DNA of 43,386 nucleotides from Gemmatimonadales bacterium (GTDB taxonomy: Bacteria > Gemmatimonadota > Gemmatimonadetes > Gemmatimonadales > JACORV01). Numbering within the stretch: position 1 is the stretch's first letter; every line of letters starts with the position of its first letter. The stretch spans positions 1 to 43,386 of the forward strand of contig JAUYOW010000163.1 of assembly GCA_030697825.1 (NCBI GenBank). The letters run 5' to 3'. This document shows, piece after piece, positions 15,833 to 24,017 of the stretch. The position numbers were made by a program, and so were the translations under genes. The notes under the pieces were generated by a model, which worked only from the letters and a program-made list of their open reading frames with translations, ran no database searches and was not told where the DNA came from.

Positions 15833-17164
15833 TCACACCACGATTGAAAGCATGAGCAAGAGCAGCAGGAGCGCTCCCGCGCCCGCCGCCCACCGGACCA
15901 CCTTCCACTGCCGCTCCGCGCGCCGAACCGCCTCGGCGTAGGGCGTGCGCGAGAACGTCACCATGCTGTAGAGCGGCACGAACCACGTCGGGAACGCCCG
16001 ATGCAGCGCGTGCTCGAGCCGCTTCATCAGGTGGAACCGCGTGGACGCCACCGTGTCGCGCATCTCGACGAAGTTGGCGAGCGCCAGGTTCGCCAACGCG
16101 TCCACGTCCTCTTTCCGTCGCACCTCGTAGGCCTCGAACGCCGCCGCGACGTCCGGTGCGTGGGCCCGGAGGCACTCGTCCAGCACCACGCAGTCCTCGA
16201 ACGCCGCGTTCGCGCCCTGCCCGTAGAACGGGACGACGGCGTGGCAGGCATCGCCCAAGAGTACCGCGCGGTCCCGGTAGCGCCAGGGGCGGCACCGCAC
16301 CGTCACGAGCGATCCGGTCGGGTTGGCGAAGTAGTCCTCCGCGAGTCCCGGCATGAGCGACACCGCGTCGGGGAAGCTGGACTCGAAGAACCGCGCCACG
16401 TCACCAGCCGTCTTCACGGACGCGAAGCTGCTCGGCCCCTCGAGCGGCCAGAAGAGGGTGCAGGTGAAGGAGCCTTCGGCGTTGGGGAGCGCGATGAGCA
16501 TGTAGCCGCCGCGCGGCCAGATGTGCAGCGCGTTCGCGGGCAGCGCGTGGCGGCCGCCCGCCGCCGCCGGCATCGTCAGCTCCTTGTATCCGTACGCTTC
16601 CCAGGTCTGCGAGTAGTCGAACCGGTCGAGCCGCTGCATCTCGCGCCGCACCGCCGAGAAGGCGCCGTCCGCCCCGATCAGGATGCCGGGCGGGGTGGTC
16701 CGGGAGGCGCCGGTAGCCGCGCCCTCGACGGTCGCGGTGCCCGCGTCGAGGTCCACGCCCTCGCACTTCATGCCGAAGTGCAGCCGCACGTTGGGCAGCG
16801 CCTCCGCGGCGTCGAGCAGCACGTTGTTGAGCCCCTGCCGCGACACCGAGTTGAGGCACTGCCCGCCGTCCGGGCTGTAGGGGTGGAACGCGAGATGACC
16901 GTCCAGCGCGTGGACCATCCGCCCGCGCATCGGGACCGCCATCGCCAAGACCTGGTCGGCGAGGCCGACCTGCCCGAGGGCGTGAATGCCGCGCGTGGAG
17001 ATGGCGAGGTTGATGGACCGCCCGCGATCCCCCGACCCCTTCCGGGCGTCCGGCCGCCGCTCGATCACCAGGACCTCGTACCCGGCACGGCCCAGGTAGA
17101 CCGCCATCAGAGCCCCGCCGAGGCCGGCGCCGAGCACCGTGAACCGCTGCTTCGGCGCGCTCAA
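15833..17164 (-). CDS. kmo: kynurenine 3-monooxygenase
   Basis: 443 residues of a class A flavin monooxygenase. FAD motif GAGLGGALMAVYLGRAGYEV lies at about 9-28, then the KMO-specific KGSGDRGRSINLAISTRG, and the second FAD/NADPH segment GDACHAVVPFYGQGANAAFE. It hydroxylates kynurenine at C3. The C-terminus ends in a strongly hydrophobic run (GALLLLLLMLSIVV), which would anchor the enzyme to the membrane. The TTG start at 17164 is chosen because TTGA overlaps the kynureninase stop by 4 nt and the Rossmann fold begins nine residues later; the open frame upstream is antisense-like noise inside kynU. Confidence 0.95.
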   Translation of the reverse strand: MSAPKQRFTVLGAGLGGALMAVYLGRAGYEVLVIERRPDARKGSGDRGRSINLAISTRGIHALGQVGLADQVLAMAVPMRGRMVHALDGHLAFHPYSPDGGQCLNSVSRQGLNNVLLDAAEALPNVRLHFGMKCEGVDLDAGTATVEGAATGASRTTPPGILIGADGAFSAVRREMQRLDRFDYSQTWEAYGYKELTMPAAAGGRHALPANALHIWPRGGYMLIALPNAEGSFTCTLFWPLEGPSSFASVKTAGDVARFFESSFPDAVSLMPGLAEDYFANPTGSLVTVRCRPWRYRDRAVLLGDACHAVVPFYGQGANAAFEDCVVLDECLRAHAPDVAAAFEAYEVRRKEDVDALANLALANFVEMRDTVASTRFHLMKRLEHALHRAFPTWFVPLYSMVTFSRTPYAEAVRRAERQWKVVRWAAGAGALLLLLLMLSIVV

Positions 17165-18429
17165 GCGAGCGCCCCCGCGAGGATCCGGGTGAAGCGCCAG
17201 ACCTCGTGGAAGGTGTTGTAGAGCGGCACCGGCGCCACGCGGATCACGTCGGGCTCGCGGAAGTCGCACACCACGCCCGCGGCGCGGACGCGCTGGTACA
17301 ACCCGCGGCCGCGATCGGCAACCTTGAGCGAGAGCTGGCAGCCGCGTGCGGCGGGCTTGCGTGGCGTGATCTGGGCGATGCGCGGACTCCCGATCCCGTC
17401 GATCAGATGCTCCAGGTATCCCGTCAGCTTCTCCGACTTGGCGCGCAGGGCCGGCATCCCGGCCTCGTCGAAGATCGCGAGCGAGGCCGCGAGCGGCGCC
17501 AGCGAGAGGATGGGCGGGTTGGAGAGCTGCCAGCCGTCCGCGCCATCGCGCGGGGCGAACCTTTCCTCCCGGTGCATGCGAAAGCGCGTCGCGGGGTCGT
17601 TGCCCCACCAGCCGGCGAACCTCGGCAGGCGGCTGCGCCCGTGCGCCTCGTGAACGAAGCATCCCGCGACGGCGCCTGGCCCCGCGTTGAGGTACTTGTA
17701 GGAACACCAGGCGGCGAAGTCCACGTCCCAGTCATGCAGCGCGAGCGGCACGTTACCCGCCGCGTGCGCGAGGTCGAGACCGATGATGGCGCCGGCGCGC
17801 TTGGCGGCCGCCGTGATGCGAGGGATGGCGAGGAGCTGGCCGGTGTGGAAGTTCACCGCGCCCAACAGCACCAGCGCGATCTCAGCGCCTCGCTGGGCGA
17901 GCAGCGCTTCGATGTCCTCGGTGCGGAGTGCATCTTCGCCCGGCCGCGGGCGCGCGACGACGAGACCCTCCTCCGCGCCGTACCCGTGGTGCACGAGCTG
18001 CGACTGGACCGCGTAGCTGTCGGAGGGGAAAGCCGGCGCTTCCACGAGGATCTTGTGGCGCTCCGGCGTCGGCCGGTAGAACGACGCCATCATGAGGTGC
18101 AGGTTCACGGTGAGGCCGTTCATCATCACGACTTCGCCGGGCTTCGCGCCCACCAACCGCGCCCCGCTGTCCCGGAACTGCTCGTGGTACGAGTACCAGG
18201 GCGTCTTGGCCTGGAAGTGGCCCTCCACGCCGAGCGTCTCCCAATCGTGCAGCTCCTGCTCGACGACGTCGCGCGCCGCCCTCGGCATCAGGCCGAGGGA
18301 ATTGCCGCACAGGTAGATGGCCGGAGCGCCATCCGGGCCCGCCGGGATGTGGAAGCGATCGGGATACCCGGCGAGCGGGTCCTCGGCGTCGAGCCGGCGG
18401 GCGTACGCCTCATCAGACGAATGCGTCAC
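17161..18429 (-). CDS. kynU: kynureninase
   Basis: 422 residues, fold-type I PLP enzyme that cleaves 3-hydroxykynurenine to 3-hydroxyanthranilate and alanine. The N-terminal IYLCGNSLGLMPR, the cofactor Asp in IIGLDLAHAAGN and the PLP lysine Lys245 in CSYKYLNAGPG are all present, as is the substrate-binding FAGWWGNDPATRF. Its start lies 17 nt inside the 3' end of the decarboxylase gene, and its stop overlaps the monooxygenase start, so the three are tightly coupled. Length is normal. Confidence 0.97.
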   Translation of the reverse strand: MTHSSDEAYARRLDAEDPLAGYPDRFHIPAGPDGAPAIYLCGNSLGLMPRAARDVVEQELHDWETLGVEGHFQAKTPWYSYHEQFRDSGARLVGAKPGEVVMMNGLTVNLHLMMASFYRPTPERHKILVEAPAFPSDSYAVQSQLVHHGYGAEEGLVVARPRPGEDALRTEDIEALLAQRGAEIALVLLGAVNFHTGQLLAIPRITAAAKRAGAIIGLDLAHAAGNVPLALHDWDVDFAAWCSYKYLNAGPGAVAGCFVHEAHGRSRLPRFAGWWGNDPATRFRMHREERFAPRDGADGWQLSNPPILSLAPLAASLAIFDEAGMPALRAKSEKLTGYLEHLIDGIGSPRIAQITPRKPAARGCQLSLKVADRGRGLYQRVRAAGVVCDFREPDVIRVAPVPLYNTFHEVWRFTRILAGALA

Positions 18430-19432
18430 GCGTTCTCCCCAGGAACTCGAGCGCCGTGCCGGCGAACAGCCGGTCCCTCGTCGCCGCGTCGAGCTCCGCG
18501 AGCGACTCGATCAGCCGCCCCGGCACCGCCTCGCCCAGCGGGAACGGATAGTCCGAGCCGAGCGCCACGCGCTCGGCGCCCACCAGCTTGATCGTCTGCC
18601 GCAGCATGTCGGCGTCGTGGACCATCGAGTCGAGGTAGAATCGGCCCAGGTAGGCGCGCGGATTCACCGGGTTGTCCACCGCGCAGAGGTCGGGCCGGGC
18701 GTGGAAGCCGTGCTCGATGCGTCCCAGCGTGCCGATGAACGAGCCGCCGCCATGAGCGAAACAAAGCCGCAGCGCCGGCAGGCGCTCGAGCACCCCGCCA
18801 AAGATCACCGAACAGATGGCGAGGGCGGTCTCCGCCGGCATGCCGACCAGCCACTGGAGCCAGTACTTCGGCATCCGCTCGGCCCCGACCACGTCCCACG
18901 GGTGAACGAAGACCGCGGCGCCAAGGTCCGCCGCCGCCTCGAACACGGGCCATAGCGCGCGCTCGTCCAGGTTCCACGCGTTGACGTGGGTGCCGATCTC
19001 GACCCCCGCCAAACCCAGCTCGCGCACACAGCGCTCCAGCTCGCGGACCGCGAGGTCGGGCGATTGGAGCGGGAGCGTGCCGAGGCCAACCAAGCGCTTC
19101 GGGTGGCTCCGGACGACCTCCGCGATGTGGTCGTTGAGGAAGCGCGAGAGGTCGAGCCCGTGCTCCGGCTTCGCCCAGTAGCTGAACATCACCGGCACCG
19201 TGGAGAGCACCTGAACGCCGACGCCGGCGCCGTCACAATCCTCGATGCGGCGTTCCGGGTCCCAGCAGTTGTCGCCGATCTCGCGGAACAGGCGGCCGTC
19301 CACCATCATGCGCGCGCAGCCCGGCTGGTAGTGGTCGAGCTGCACGAAGCCGCCGTAGCCGTACCGCTCGCGCAGGTCCGGCCACGTCTCGGGAAGGATG
19401 TGGGTGTGCAGGTCTATCTTGAGCGGCGCCAC
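18413..19432 (-). CDS. 2-amino-3-carboxymuconate 6-semialdehyde decarboxylase
   Basis: 339 residues of the ACMSD branch of the amidohydrolase superfamily. Metal ligands are visible: DLHTHILPE at the N-terminus, His in VFVHPWD, FAHGGGSF and the terminal Asp in ALGSDYPFPLGE. It decarboxylates ACMS to 2-aminomuconate 6-semialdehyde and so diverts carbon from quinolinate/NAD synthesis into catabolism. The start is uncertain between GTG 19432, used here, and GTG 19456, which would form a 4-nt GTGA overlap with the upstream dioxygenase stop and add eight residues. It overlaps kynU by 17 nt. Confidence 0.92.
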   Translation of the reverse strand: MAPLKIDLHTHILPETWPDLRERYGYGGFVQLDHYQPGCARMMVDGRLFREIGDNCWDPERRIEDCDGAGVGVQVLSTVPVMFSYWAKPEHGLDLSRFLNDHIAEVVRSHPKRLVGLGTLPLQSPDLAVRELERCVRELGLAGVEIGTHVNAWNLDERALWPVFEAAADLGAAVFVHPWDVVGAERMPKYWLQWLVGMPAETALAICSVIFGGVLERLPALRLCFAHGGGSFIGTLGRIEHGFHARPDLCAVDNPVNPRAYLGRFYLDSMVHDADMLRQTIKLVGAERVALGSDYPFPLGEAVPGRLIESLAELDAATRDRLFAGTALEFLGRTRDAFV

Positions 19433-19452
19433 GCTTACGGCCCGCCCGCCGC

Positions 19453-19977
19453 TCACGTCTTGGCGGGGGCCGGCACCTCCATCACCGCGCCGCACTTCGG
19501 GCACTTCCGCAGCTTCTCGTCCCGGTAGTACGTTTCGATGATCGGCTTGAGCTGCTTGCCCAGGTCCACCAGCTGGAACTCCGCATCGTGGACGACCGAG
19601 TTGCAGCTCTCGCAGTACCACCGCAAGTGGTCGTGCTCGCCCTCCTCGCGGACCCGCTCGATCACCAGGCCGACGGTGTTCGCGGGGCGCTGGGGCGAAT
19701 GTGGAACGCCCGCCGGCAGGAGGAACATCTCACCTTCGCGGATCGGGATGTCGCGCTTCACGCCGTCCTCGATCACCTTGAGGACGATGTCCCCCTCGAC
19801 CTGGAAGAAGAACTCCTCGCCGTCCTCGACGTGGTAGTCCTTCCGTTGGTTCGGGCCGCCCACGACCATCACGAGGAACTGGCGGTCGGCCCACACCATC
19901 TTGTTGCCGACGGGCGGCTTGAGCAGGTCGCGGTGCTCGTCGACCCACTTCTTGAGGTTGATCGGGGCAAGTGACAT
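19453..19977 (-). CDS. 3-hydroxyanthranilate 3,4-dioxygenase
   Basis: 174 residues, a cupin that cleaves 3-hydroxyanthranilate to ACMS. The catalytic iron ligands are His49 and Glu55 in YHVEDGEEFFFQ and His93 in AGVPHSPQRP. A C-terminal rubredoxin-like metal site, Cys122-x2-Cys125 and Cys159-x2-Cys162 (CESC, CPKC), marks the bacterial form. It is first in the minus-strand operon; AGGAG lies 5 nt before the ATG, and a good promoter match lies upstream. Next comes the ACMS decarboxylase, the enzyme that uses its unstable product. Confidence 0.97.
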   Translation of the reverse strand: MSLAPINLKKWVDEHRDLLKPPVGNKMVWADRQFLVMVVGGPNQRKDYHVEDGEEFFFQVEGDIVLKVIEDGVKRDIPIREGEMFLLPAGVPHSPQRPANTVGLVIERVREEGEHDHLRWYCESCNSVVHDAEFQLVDLGKQLKPIIETYYRDEKLRKCPKCGAVMEVPAPAKT

Positions 19978-20012
19978 AGGCGCTCCTGTGGTGCCGGGTG
20001 ATCGTTCGGTTG

Positions 20013-20040
20013 ATTATTGCGCATCCGTGGTGCGGCGCAA
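20013..20040 (-). promoter_or_regulatory. candidate sigma-70-type promoter of the kynurenine operon
   Basis: On the minus strand TTGCGC (20040-20035), a 16-nt spacer and AATAAT (20018-20013), a five-of-six match to TATAAT that stands out in this GC-rich DNA. The expected start near 20006 gives a leader of about 30 nt with AGGAG before the dioxygenase ATG. Confidence 0.55.
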
Positions 20041-20048
20041 GGGCGGCG

Positions 20049-20891
20049 TCAAGCGGCGGGCACGATCCTGGCGAGCCACGGCTCGAGGTCGGCGAGGACG
20101 CGGCCGCGCTCCTGTTCCTTCAGCACTTCGTGGTAGAAGCCCTCGTAGACCTTTACGGTGACGTCACCGGAGAGCGCGGCGGCGAAGCCGAGCGCCGCGG
20201 GTGTGGAGACGATCCGGTCGTCCCCCGCGAGCACGAAGAGCAGCGGGACCGAGATCCTGCCCCGCTCGCAGCCCAGCGCCGCCTGGGCCTCCATCGTCTC
20301 CCGGTACGCGCGCGGCGACATCACGTCATGGCAGAGCGGGTCGGCCTTCACCGCCTCGCCGACCGCCGGGTCGCGGCAGATGTCCTGGTAGCGCACCCCG
20401 ATCTTGACGGGGAAGGACGGGAGGAGGTCGGCGAGCGCACGGCCGAGCATCGTCTTCCATCGCGGCACGGGCATGGCCACGTCCACGAGGGGGCTCGAGA
20501 GGATCGCTCCCGCGAGGCCCTGCGGCGCGGTCTCGAGGTAGCGCAGCACGACCAGGCCGCCGAACGAGTGGCCCAGCAGGAGCTGCGGCCCCGGCGCCTC
20601 GGACTGCACCAGCTTCCGCAGCGCCGCGACGTCGGAAAGGAACTGCGAAAACCGCGCTACGTGCCCGCGCGGCCCGGGAGTGCTGCCCTGCCCGCGCTGG
20701 TCGAGGGCGAAGACCGCCACCCCGCGCTCCGCGAGCCACCCGGCGACGGGCGCGTACCGGCCGCTGTGGTCGCCGAAGCCGTGGAGGATGATGATCGCGG
20801 CGCGCCGCGCACCACGCTCGGGCTCGCGCCGCAAGGCCAGCCGGGCGCCGTCGGCCGCCGTCCAGAAGTCGACCTCGCCGAAGCCCCTCAC
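20049..20891 (-). CDS. alpha/beta hydrolase, monoacylglycerol lipase-like
   Basis: 280 residues, single alpha/beta hydrolase domain of the serine aminopeptidase/Hydrolase_4 group. The nucleophile elbow is GHSFGG, preceded by IILHGFGDHSGRYAPVAGWL and ALDQRGQGST, typical of monoacylglycerol lipases and lysophospholipases. The acid is Asp in LAGDDRIVS and the base His in YEGFYHEVL. The GTG start at 20891 shares one base with the cinA stop (TAGTG). It closes the minus-strand cinA block and lies just upstream of the kynurenine promoter. It could be a lipase; a role as arylformamidase is conceivable from position only. Confidence 0.85.
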   Translation of the reverse strand: MRGFGEVDFWTAADGARLALRREPERGARRAAIIILHGFGDHSGRYAPVAGWLAERGVAVFALDQRGQGSTPGPRGHVARFSQFLSDVAALRKLVQSEAPGPQLLLGHSFGGLVVLRYLETAPQGLAGAILSSPLVDVAMPVPRWKTMLGRALADLLPSFPVKIGVRYQDICRDPAVGEAVKADPLCHDVMSPRAYRETMEAQAALGCERGRISVPLLFVLAGDDRIVSTPAALGFAAALSGDVTVKVYEGFYHEVLKEQERGRVLADLEPWLARIVPAA

Positions 20892-22171
20892 TACAGGCTG
20901 CCCGTCGCGATCCGGCGCAGGGCGTTGAGCGCCGCCTGGGCCGCCCGGTGCCGCACGTCCTCGCGGTTGCCGGGAAGGACGTACGTGAAGGCCCGCACCG
21001 CGTCCTTCCACATCACCGCGATCCAGACCGTGCCGACCGGCTTCTGCTCCGAACCGCCGTCGGGCCCCGCGATGCCGGTCACCGACACGGCCGAATCCGC
21101 GCCCAGCGCCCGCGCGGCGCCGACGGCCATCTGGCGCGCCACCTCCTCGCTGACCGCGCCGTGTTCGGCTATCGCGTCCGCGGAAACACCCAGCAGGCCG
21201 AGCTTGACTTCGTTGTCGTACGCGATGACGCCGCCCGCGAACACCCGCGAGCTGCCGGGCACCGCGGTGAGCTTCGCGCCGATGAGCCCGCCGGTGCACG
21301 ATTCGGCCACCGCGAGGCGCGAGCCGGCGGATTCGAGCGCCCGCAAGACCACCGCGGCCAGGTCGTCGGCGTCCTCGCCGTAGGCGTGCTCCGCGACGCG
21401 GGGACGCAGGACCTCCACCGCCCTGGCAAGCGCGGCGTCGGCTTCCTCCTCCGGCAGGTCCCAGGCGGTGAGCCGCAAGTCCACCCCTTCCAGCGACGGC
21501 AGCCACGCCAGCGTCACCCGGTGCGGCAGCAGCTTGACCGGATCACCCACCTTGTCCGCGAGGGCCGACTCTCCGATGCCCGTCGTCCTGATGACTCGCG
21601 ACCTGATGACCTCGGTGCGTCCGTCCGCCGGTCCGTCGGTCCGTCTTTTTTGTCTTTGCACCAGCCTCGGCATCACCTCGTTCTCCAGCAGCCCGCGCAT
21701 CTCTCTAGGCACGCCGGGCAGGAGCACCGCGAAGCGCCCGCGGTCGTCCTCGATCCAGAGGCCTGGAGCGGTGCCGAGGGGATTGGGCAGGACGGTCGCG
21801 CCCTCGGGGACCTCGGCCTGGGCGCGGTTGGAGCCGGGCATCCGCGGAATGCCGCGGCGGCGGTACGACTCCTCGAGCTGGGCGAGGATCGCGGGATCGG
21901 TCCGGAGCGGCTTGCCGAAGACTTCGGCCGCCGCGTCCCTGGTCAGGTCGTCCTTGGTGGGACCGAGACCGCCCGTGACGATGACGGCGCCGGTACGGTC
22001 GAGGGCGGCGCGCAGGGCGTCGCGCACCTCGGCGGGCTCATCGGCGACCGTGGCACGCCGAACCACGCGCACCCCCGCCGCGGAGAGCACGCGGCCGATG
22101 TCGGAAGCGTTGGTGTCGAGGGTGAAGCCCAGCACCAGCTCGGTGCCGACGGTCAGCAGCTCGCAATCCAT
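20891..22171 (-). CDS. cinA: CinA-family protein (MoCF domain + nicotinamide-nucleotide amidase)
   Basis: 426 residues: N-terminal MoCF/COG1058 domain (1-170; LLTVGTELVLGFTLDTNA, VIVTGGLGPTKDDLTRDA, LPGVPREMRGLL) and C-terminal CinA domain (about 265-420; LAVAESCTGGLIGAKLTAVPG and SVTGIAGPDGG). The C-terminal domain deamidates nicotinamide mononucleotide; the N-terminal domain of full-length CinA is an ADP-ribose pyrophosphatase in characterised members. Between them lies an unusual basic insertion coded by short DNA repeats (21587-21651). The ATG directly abuts the pgsA stop with no spacer. Confidence 0.93.
   Translation of the reverse strand: MDCELLTVGTELVLGFTLDTNASDIGRVLSAAGVRVVRRATVADEPAEVRDALRAALDRTGAVIVTGGLGPTKDDLTRDAAAEVFGKPLRTDPAILAQLEESYRRRGIPRMPGSNRAQAEVPEGATVLPNPLGTAPGLWIEDDRGRFAVLLPGVPREMRGLLENEVMPRLVQRQKRRTDGPADGRTEVIRSRVIRTTGIGESALADKVGDPVKLLPHRVTLAWLPSLEGVDLRLTAWDLPEEEADAALARAVEVLRPRVAEHAYGEDADDLAAVVLRALESAGSRLAVAESCTGGLIGAKLTAVPGSSRVFAGGVIAYDNEVKLGLLGVSADAIAEHGAVSEEVARQMAVGAARALGADSAVSVTGIAGPDGGSEQKPVGTVWIAVMWKDAVRAFTYVLPGNREDVRHRAAQAALNALRRIATGSL
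21587..21651. repeat. in-frame short repeat tract inside cinA
   Basis: CCTGATGAC occurs at 21587-21595 and again at 21602-21610, a 15-nt spaced direct repeat. It is followed by several GTCC-G units including two tandem GGTCCGTC octamers (about 21630-21645) and a T6 run at 21646-21651. Read on the minus strand it adds a low-complexity basic stretch (QKRRTDGPADGRTEV) to CinA without breaking the frame. Confidence 0.7.
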
Positions 22172-22813
22172 CTACCTACCGGTGGCCCGGAGCAGCGAGC
22201 GATAGCGGTAGAGGTACACCGCGAGCGAATAGGCGGTAAGGACCACCGCGACGCCGAGGGTCACGGCGACCAGGGTGCCGTGGAACTCGTTCCACCAGTC
22301 CCGGTAGCGTCCGGTCCAGCGCATCTCGACGATGAGGTCCTTCCAGGCGAACCACGCGATCGTTGCGCCGATGAAGATGTTCTGGAACAGCGTCTTGAGC
22401 TTGCCCGCGCTGACCGCCGGGATGATCACGCCGCGCTTCCTGGCCTGGAAGCGGAAGACGGTGATCAGCACTTCGCGGCCCACCAGCAGCACCGCCACCC
22501 AGAGCGGCAGGCTACCCCACCACGGGATCTGGTAGTCAGCTAGGAGCGTGGGGTGGCGCGTGATCCAGTAGATCGGGACCAGCGTCGCGAAGAGGATCAT
22601 CTTGTCCGCGATGGGGTCGAGGAGCTTGCCGATGTCGGAGACCTGGTTCCGGCTGCGCGCGATGTAGCCGTCCACCACGTCGCTGAAGCCCGCGATCAGG
22701 AAGATCACGAAAGCCGTGACCTTCGGCCAGTAGCCCTCGATGAACGGAAGGAGCGCGATCACCGGGGCGAGGGCGATGCGCGCGACCGTGAGGATGTTGG
22801 GCAGGGTCCACAT
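22172..22813 (-). CDS. pgsA: CDP-diacylglycerol-glycerol-3-phosphate 3-phosphatidyltransferase
   Basis: 213 residues, integral membrane CDP-alcohol phosphotransferase. The catalytic motif DG-x2-AR-x8-G-x3-D-x3-D is intact in DGYIARSRNQVSDIGKLLDP followed by IAD. The N-terminus NILTVARIALAPVIAL is typical of PgsA. It makes phosphatidylglycerol phosphate, the first committed step to phosphatidylglycerol and cardiolipin. The related cardiolipin or phosphatidylserine enzymes differ in the N-terminal signature. The stop is directly followed by the cinA ATG, and the gene starts 9 nt after mglA on the same strand. Confidence 0.9.
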   Translation of the reverse strand: MWTLPNILTVARIALAPVIALLPFIEGYWPKVTAFVIFLIAGFSDVVDGYIARSRNQVSDIGKLLDPIADKMILFATLVPIYWITRHPTLLADYQIPWWGSLPLWVAVLLVGREVLITVFRFQARKRGVIIPAVSAGKLKTLFQNIFIGATIAWFAWKDLIVEMRWTGRYRDWWNEFHGTLVAVTLGVAVVLTAYSLAVYLYRYRSLLRATGR

Positions 22814-22822
22814 GACCCGTGC

Positions 22823-23500
22823 TTACGCCAGGGACTTCAGGACGAGCTTGCTGACCGCCTTAAGGGTTTCGAACACGCCGTCGCCGGTAACGGCCACCGC
22901 CTCGTGTGCCGGCGCGCGCTCGACCCACTCGCCACCCGGAAGCTGCTGCACGAGGAAATCGCCCGCGAAGACCGGGTCCGGTATGGCTTTCTGCCTGGCG
23001 GGATCCGTGACCGCCCAGCCGGGGTTGAGCGCCGCCTGGAGGTCCTTTGTGGGCGCGGCGTTCGGGAGGTCGCGCTTGTTGAACTGGACGATGAACGGGA
23101 TCTTCGTGAGGTCGTAGCCGTACTCGGCCATGTTGTCGTACAGGTTCTGCATGGACTCGATGTTCGCTTCCATGCGCTCGAGCTGGCTGTCGGACACGAA
23201 CACGACTCCGTCCACGCCCTTCAGGATCAGCTTCCGGCTCGCGTTGTAGTAGACCTGGCCCGGGACCGTGTAAAGGTGGAACCGGGTCTTGAAGCCGCGA
23301 ACCGTGCCGAGGTCGACGGGGAGGAAGTCGAAGAAGAGGGTGCGCTCGGTCTCCGTGGCGAGCGAGATGAGCTTGCCGCGCGCGGCCGGGTTCACCTTAG
23401 CGAAGACGTGCTCGAGGTTGGTGGTCTTCCCGCCGAGACCCGGCCCGTAGTAGACGATCTTGCAGTTGATCTCGCGCGAGGCGTAGTTGATCATCGACAT
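22823..23500 (-). CDS. mglA: MglA-type small Ras-like GTPase
   Basis: 225 residues. P-loop GPGLGGKT at 19-26, switch II region [10 protein letters not shown] (78-84 carry TVPGQ as in MglA, where Ras has DTAGQ), and base-specificity NKRD at 141-144. MglA is the bacterial polarity GTPase that positions motility machinery in Myxococcus. The protein is about 30 residues longer than usual: a segment at about 162-197 ([12 protein letters not shown], then [11 protein letters not shown]) interrupts the region between the NKRD helix and the [16 protein letters not shown] motif. Its GAP partner MglB is encoded 12 nt upstream. Confidence 0.93.
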   Translation of the reverse strand: MSMINYASREINCKIVYYGPGLGGKTTNLEHVFAKVNPAARGKLISLATETERTLFFDFLPVDLGTVRGFKTRFHLYTVPGQVYYNASRKLILKGVDGVVFVSDSQLERMEANIESMQNLYDNMAEYGYDLTKIPFIVQFNKRDLPNAAPTKDLQAALNPGWAVTDPARQKAIPDPVFAGDFLVQQLPGGEWVERAPAHEAVAVTGDGVFETLKAVSKLVLKSLA

Positions 23501-23512
23501 GACGTGAGCCCC

Positions 23513-24004
23513 TCAGTCCCCGAACAGCTTGTCGATCTCATCTTCCGCCTCTTTGCTCCCGAAGCCTTCGAGCTTCACCGATTCCGTCCCGGCTCGATTG
23601 AACATGTCCTCGAACAGCTTGGTGAGGGTCTCGACCGTGACTTTCACCTTGAGCCGCACCATACCGAGGGTGGTGCGGTTGTCGAACAACGCGACGAGGA
23701 TGACGCGGTGCGCCACGTCCGCGAGGTACATCGATTCCTTCTCTCCCTGGTGGAAGAGCGAACTGAACTCGTGCTCGCCGATCATCTTGGCGAGCTGGTC
23801 GTTGGCGCTGAAGTCGGCCGCGGTGAGTGACGCGAAGGCCTGGGGGTCGAAGGTCGGCGGCTCGCCGACATTCGCGACGACCTGGCCGCTGCGATCGACC
23901 AGGAGGAGACTCTTCACGTTGGTCTCCCTGAGGAGACCGTTCATCTGGTCCGAGATGGCCTTGAAGTCCTCCTCCCGGAACGACCAGCTTGAAGCACCCG
24001 GCAT
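23513..24004 (-). CDS. mglB: MglB-type Roadblock/LC7 protein (GAP of MglA)
   Basis: 163 residues with one Roadblock/LC7 domain (about 12-130; FKAISDQMNGLLRETNVKSLLLVDRSGQVVA, then LVALFDNRTTLGMVRLKVK given here as family landmarks) and an acidic tail ending KEAEDEIDKLFGD. MglB homodimers stimulate GTP hydrolysis by MglA and set its polar localisation. Its position immediately before mglA on the same strand is the standard operon order. No membrane segment or signal is present. Confidence 0.92.
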   Translation of the reverse strand: MPGASSWSFREEDFKAISDQMNGLLRETNVKSLLLVDRSGQVVANVGEPPTFDPQAFASLTAADFSANDQLAKMIGEHEFSSLFHQGEKESMYLADVAHRVILVALFDNRTTLGMVRLKVKVTVETLTKLFEDMFNRAGTESVKLEGFGSKEAEDEIDKLFGD

Positions 24005-24017
24005 CCGCGCCCTCGGC

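Noticed and set aside
17165-17707. Upstream extension of the monooxygenase frame over kynU
   Set aside because: No similarity to the family before the TTG at 17164, and kynU is intact in the other frame.
20892-21506. Upstream extension of the alpha/beta hydrolase frame over cinA
   Set aside because: Repeat-like Gly/Arg-rich translation inside a well-conserved gene; GTG 20891 at the cinA stop is the natural start.
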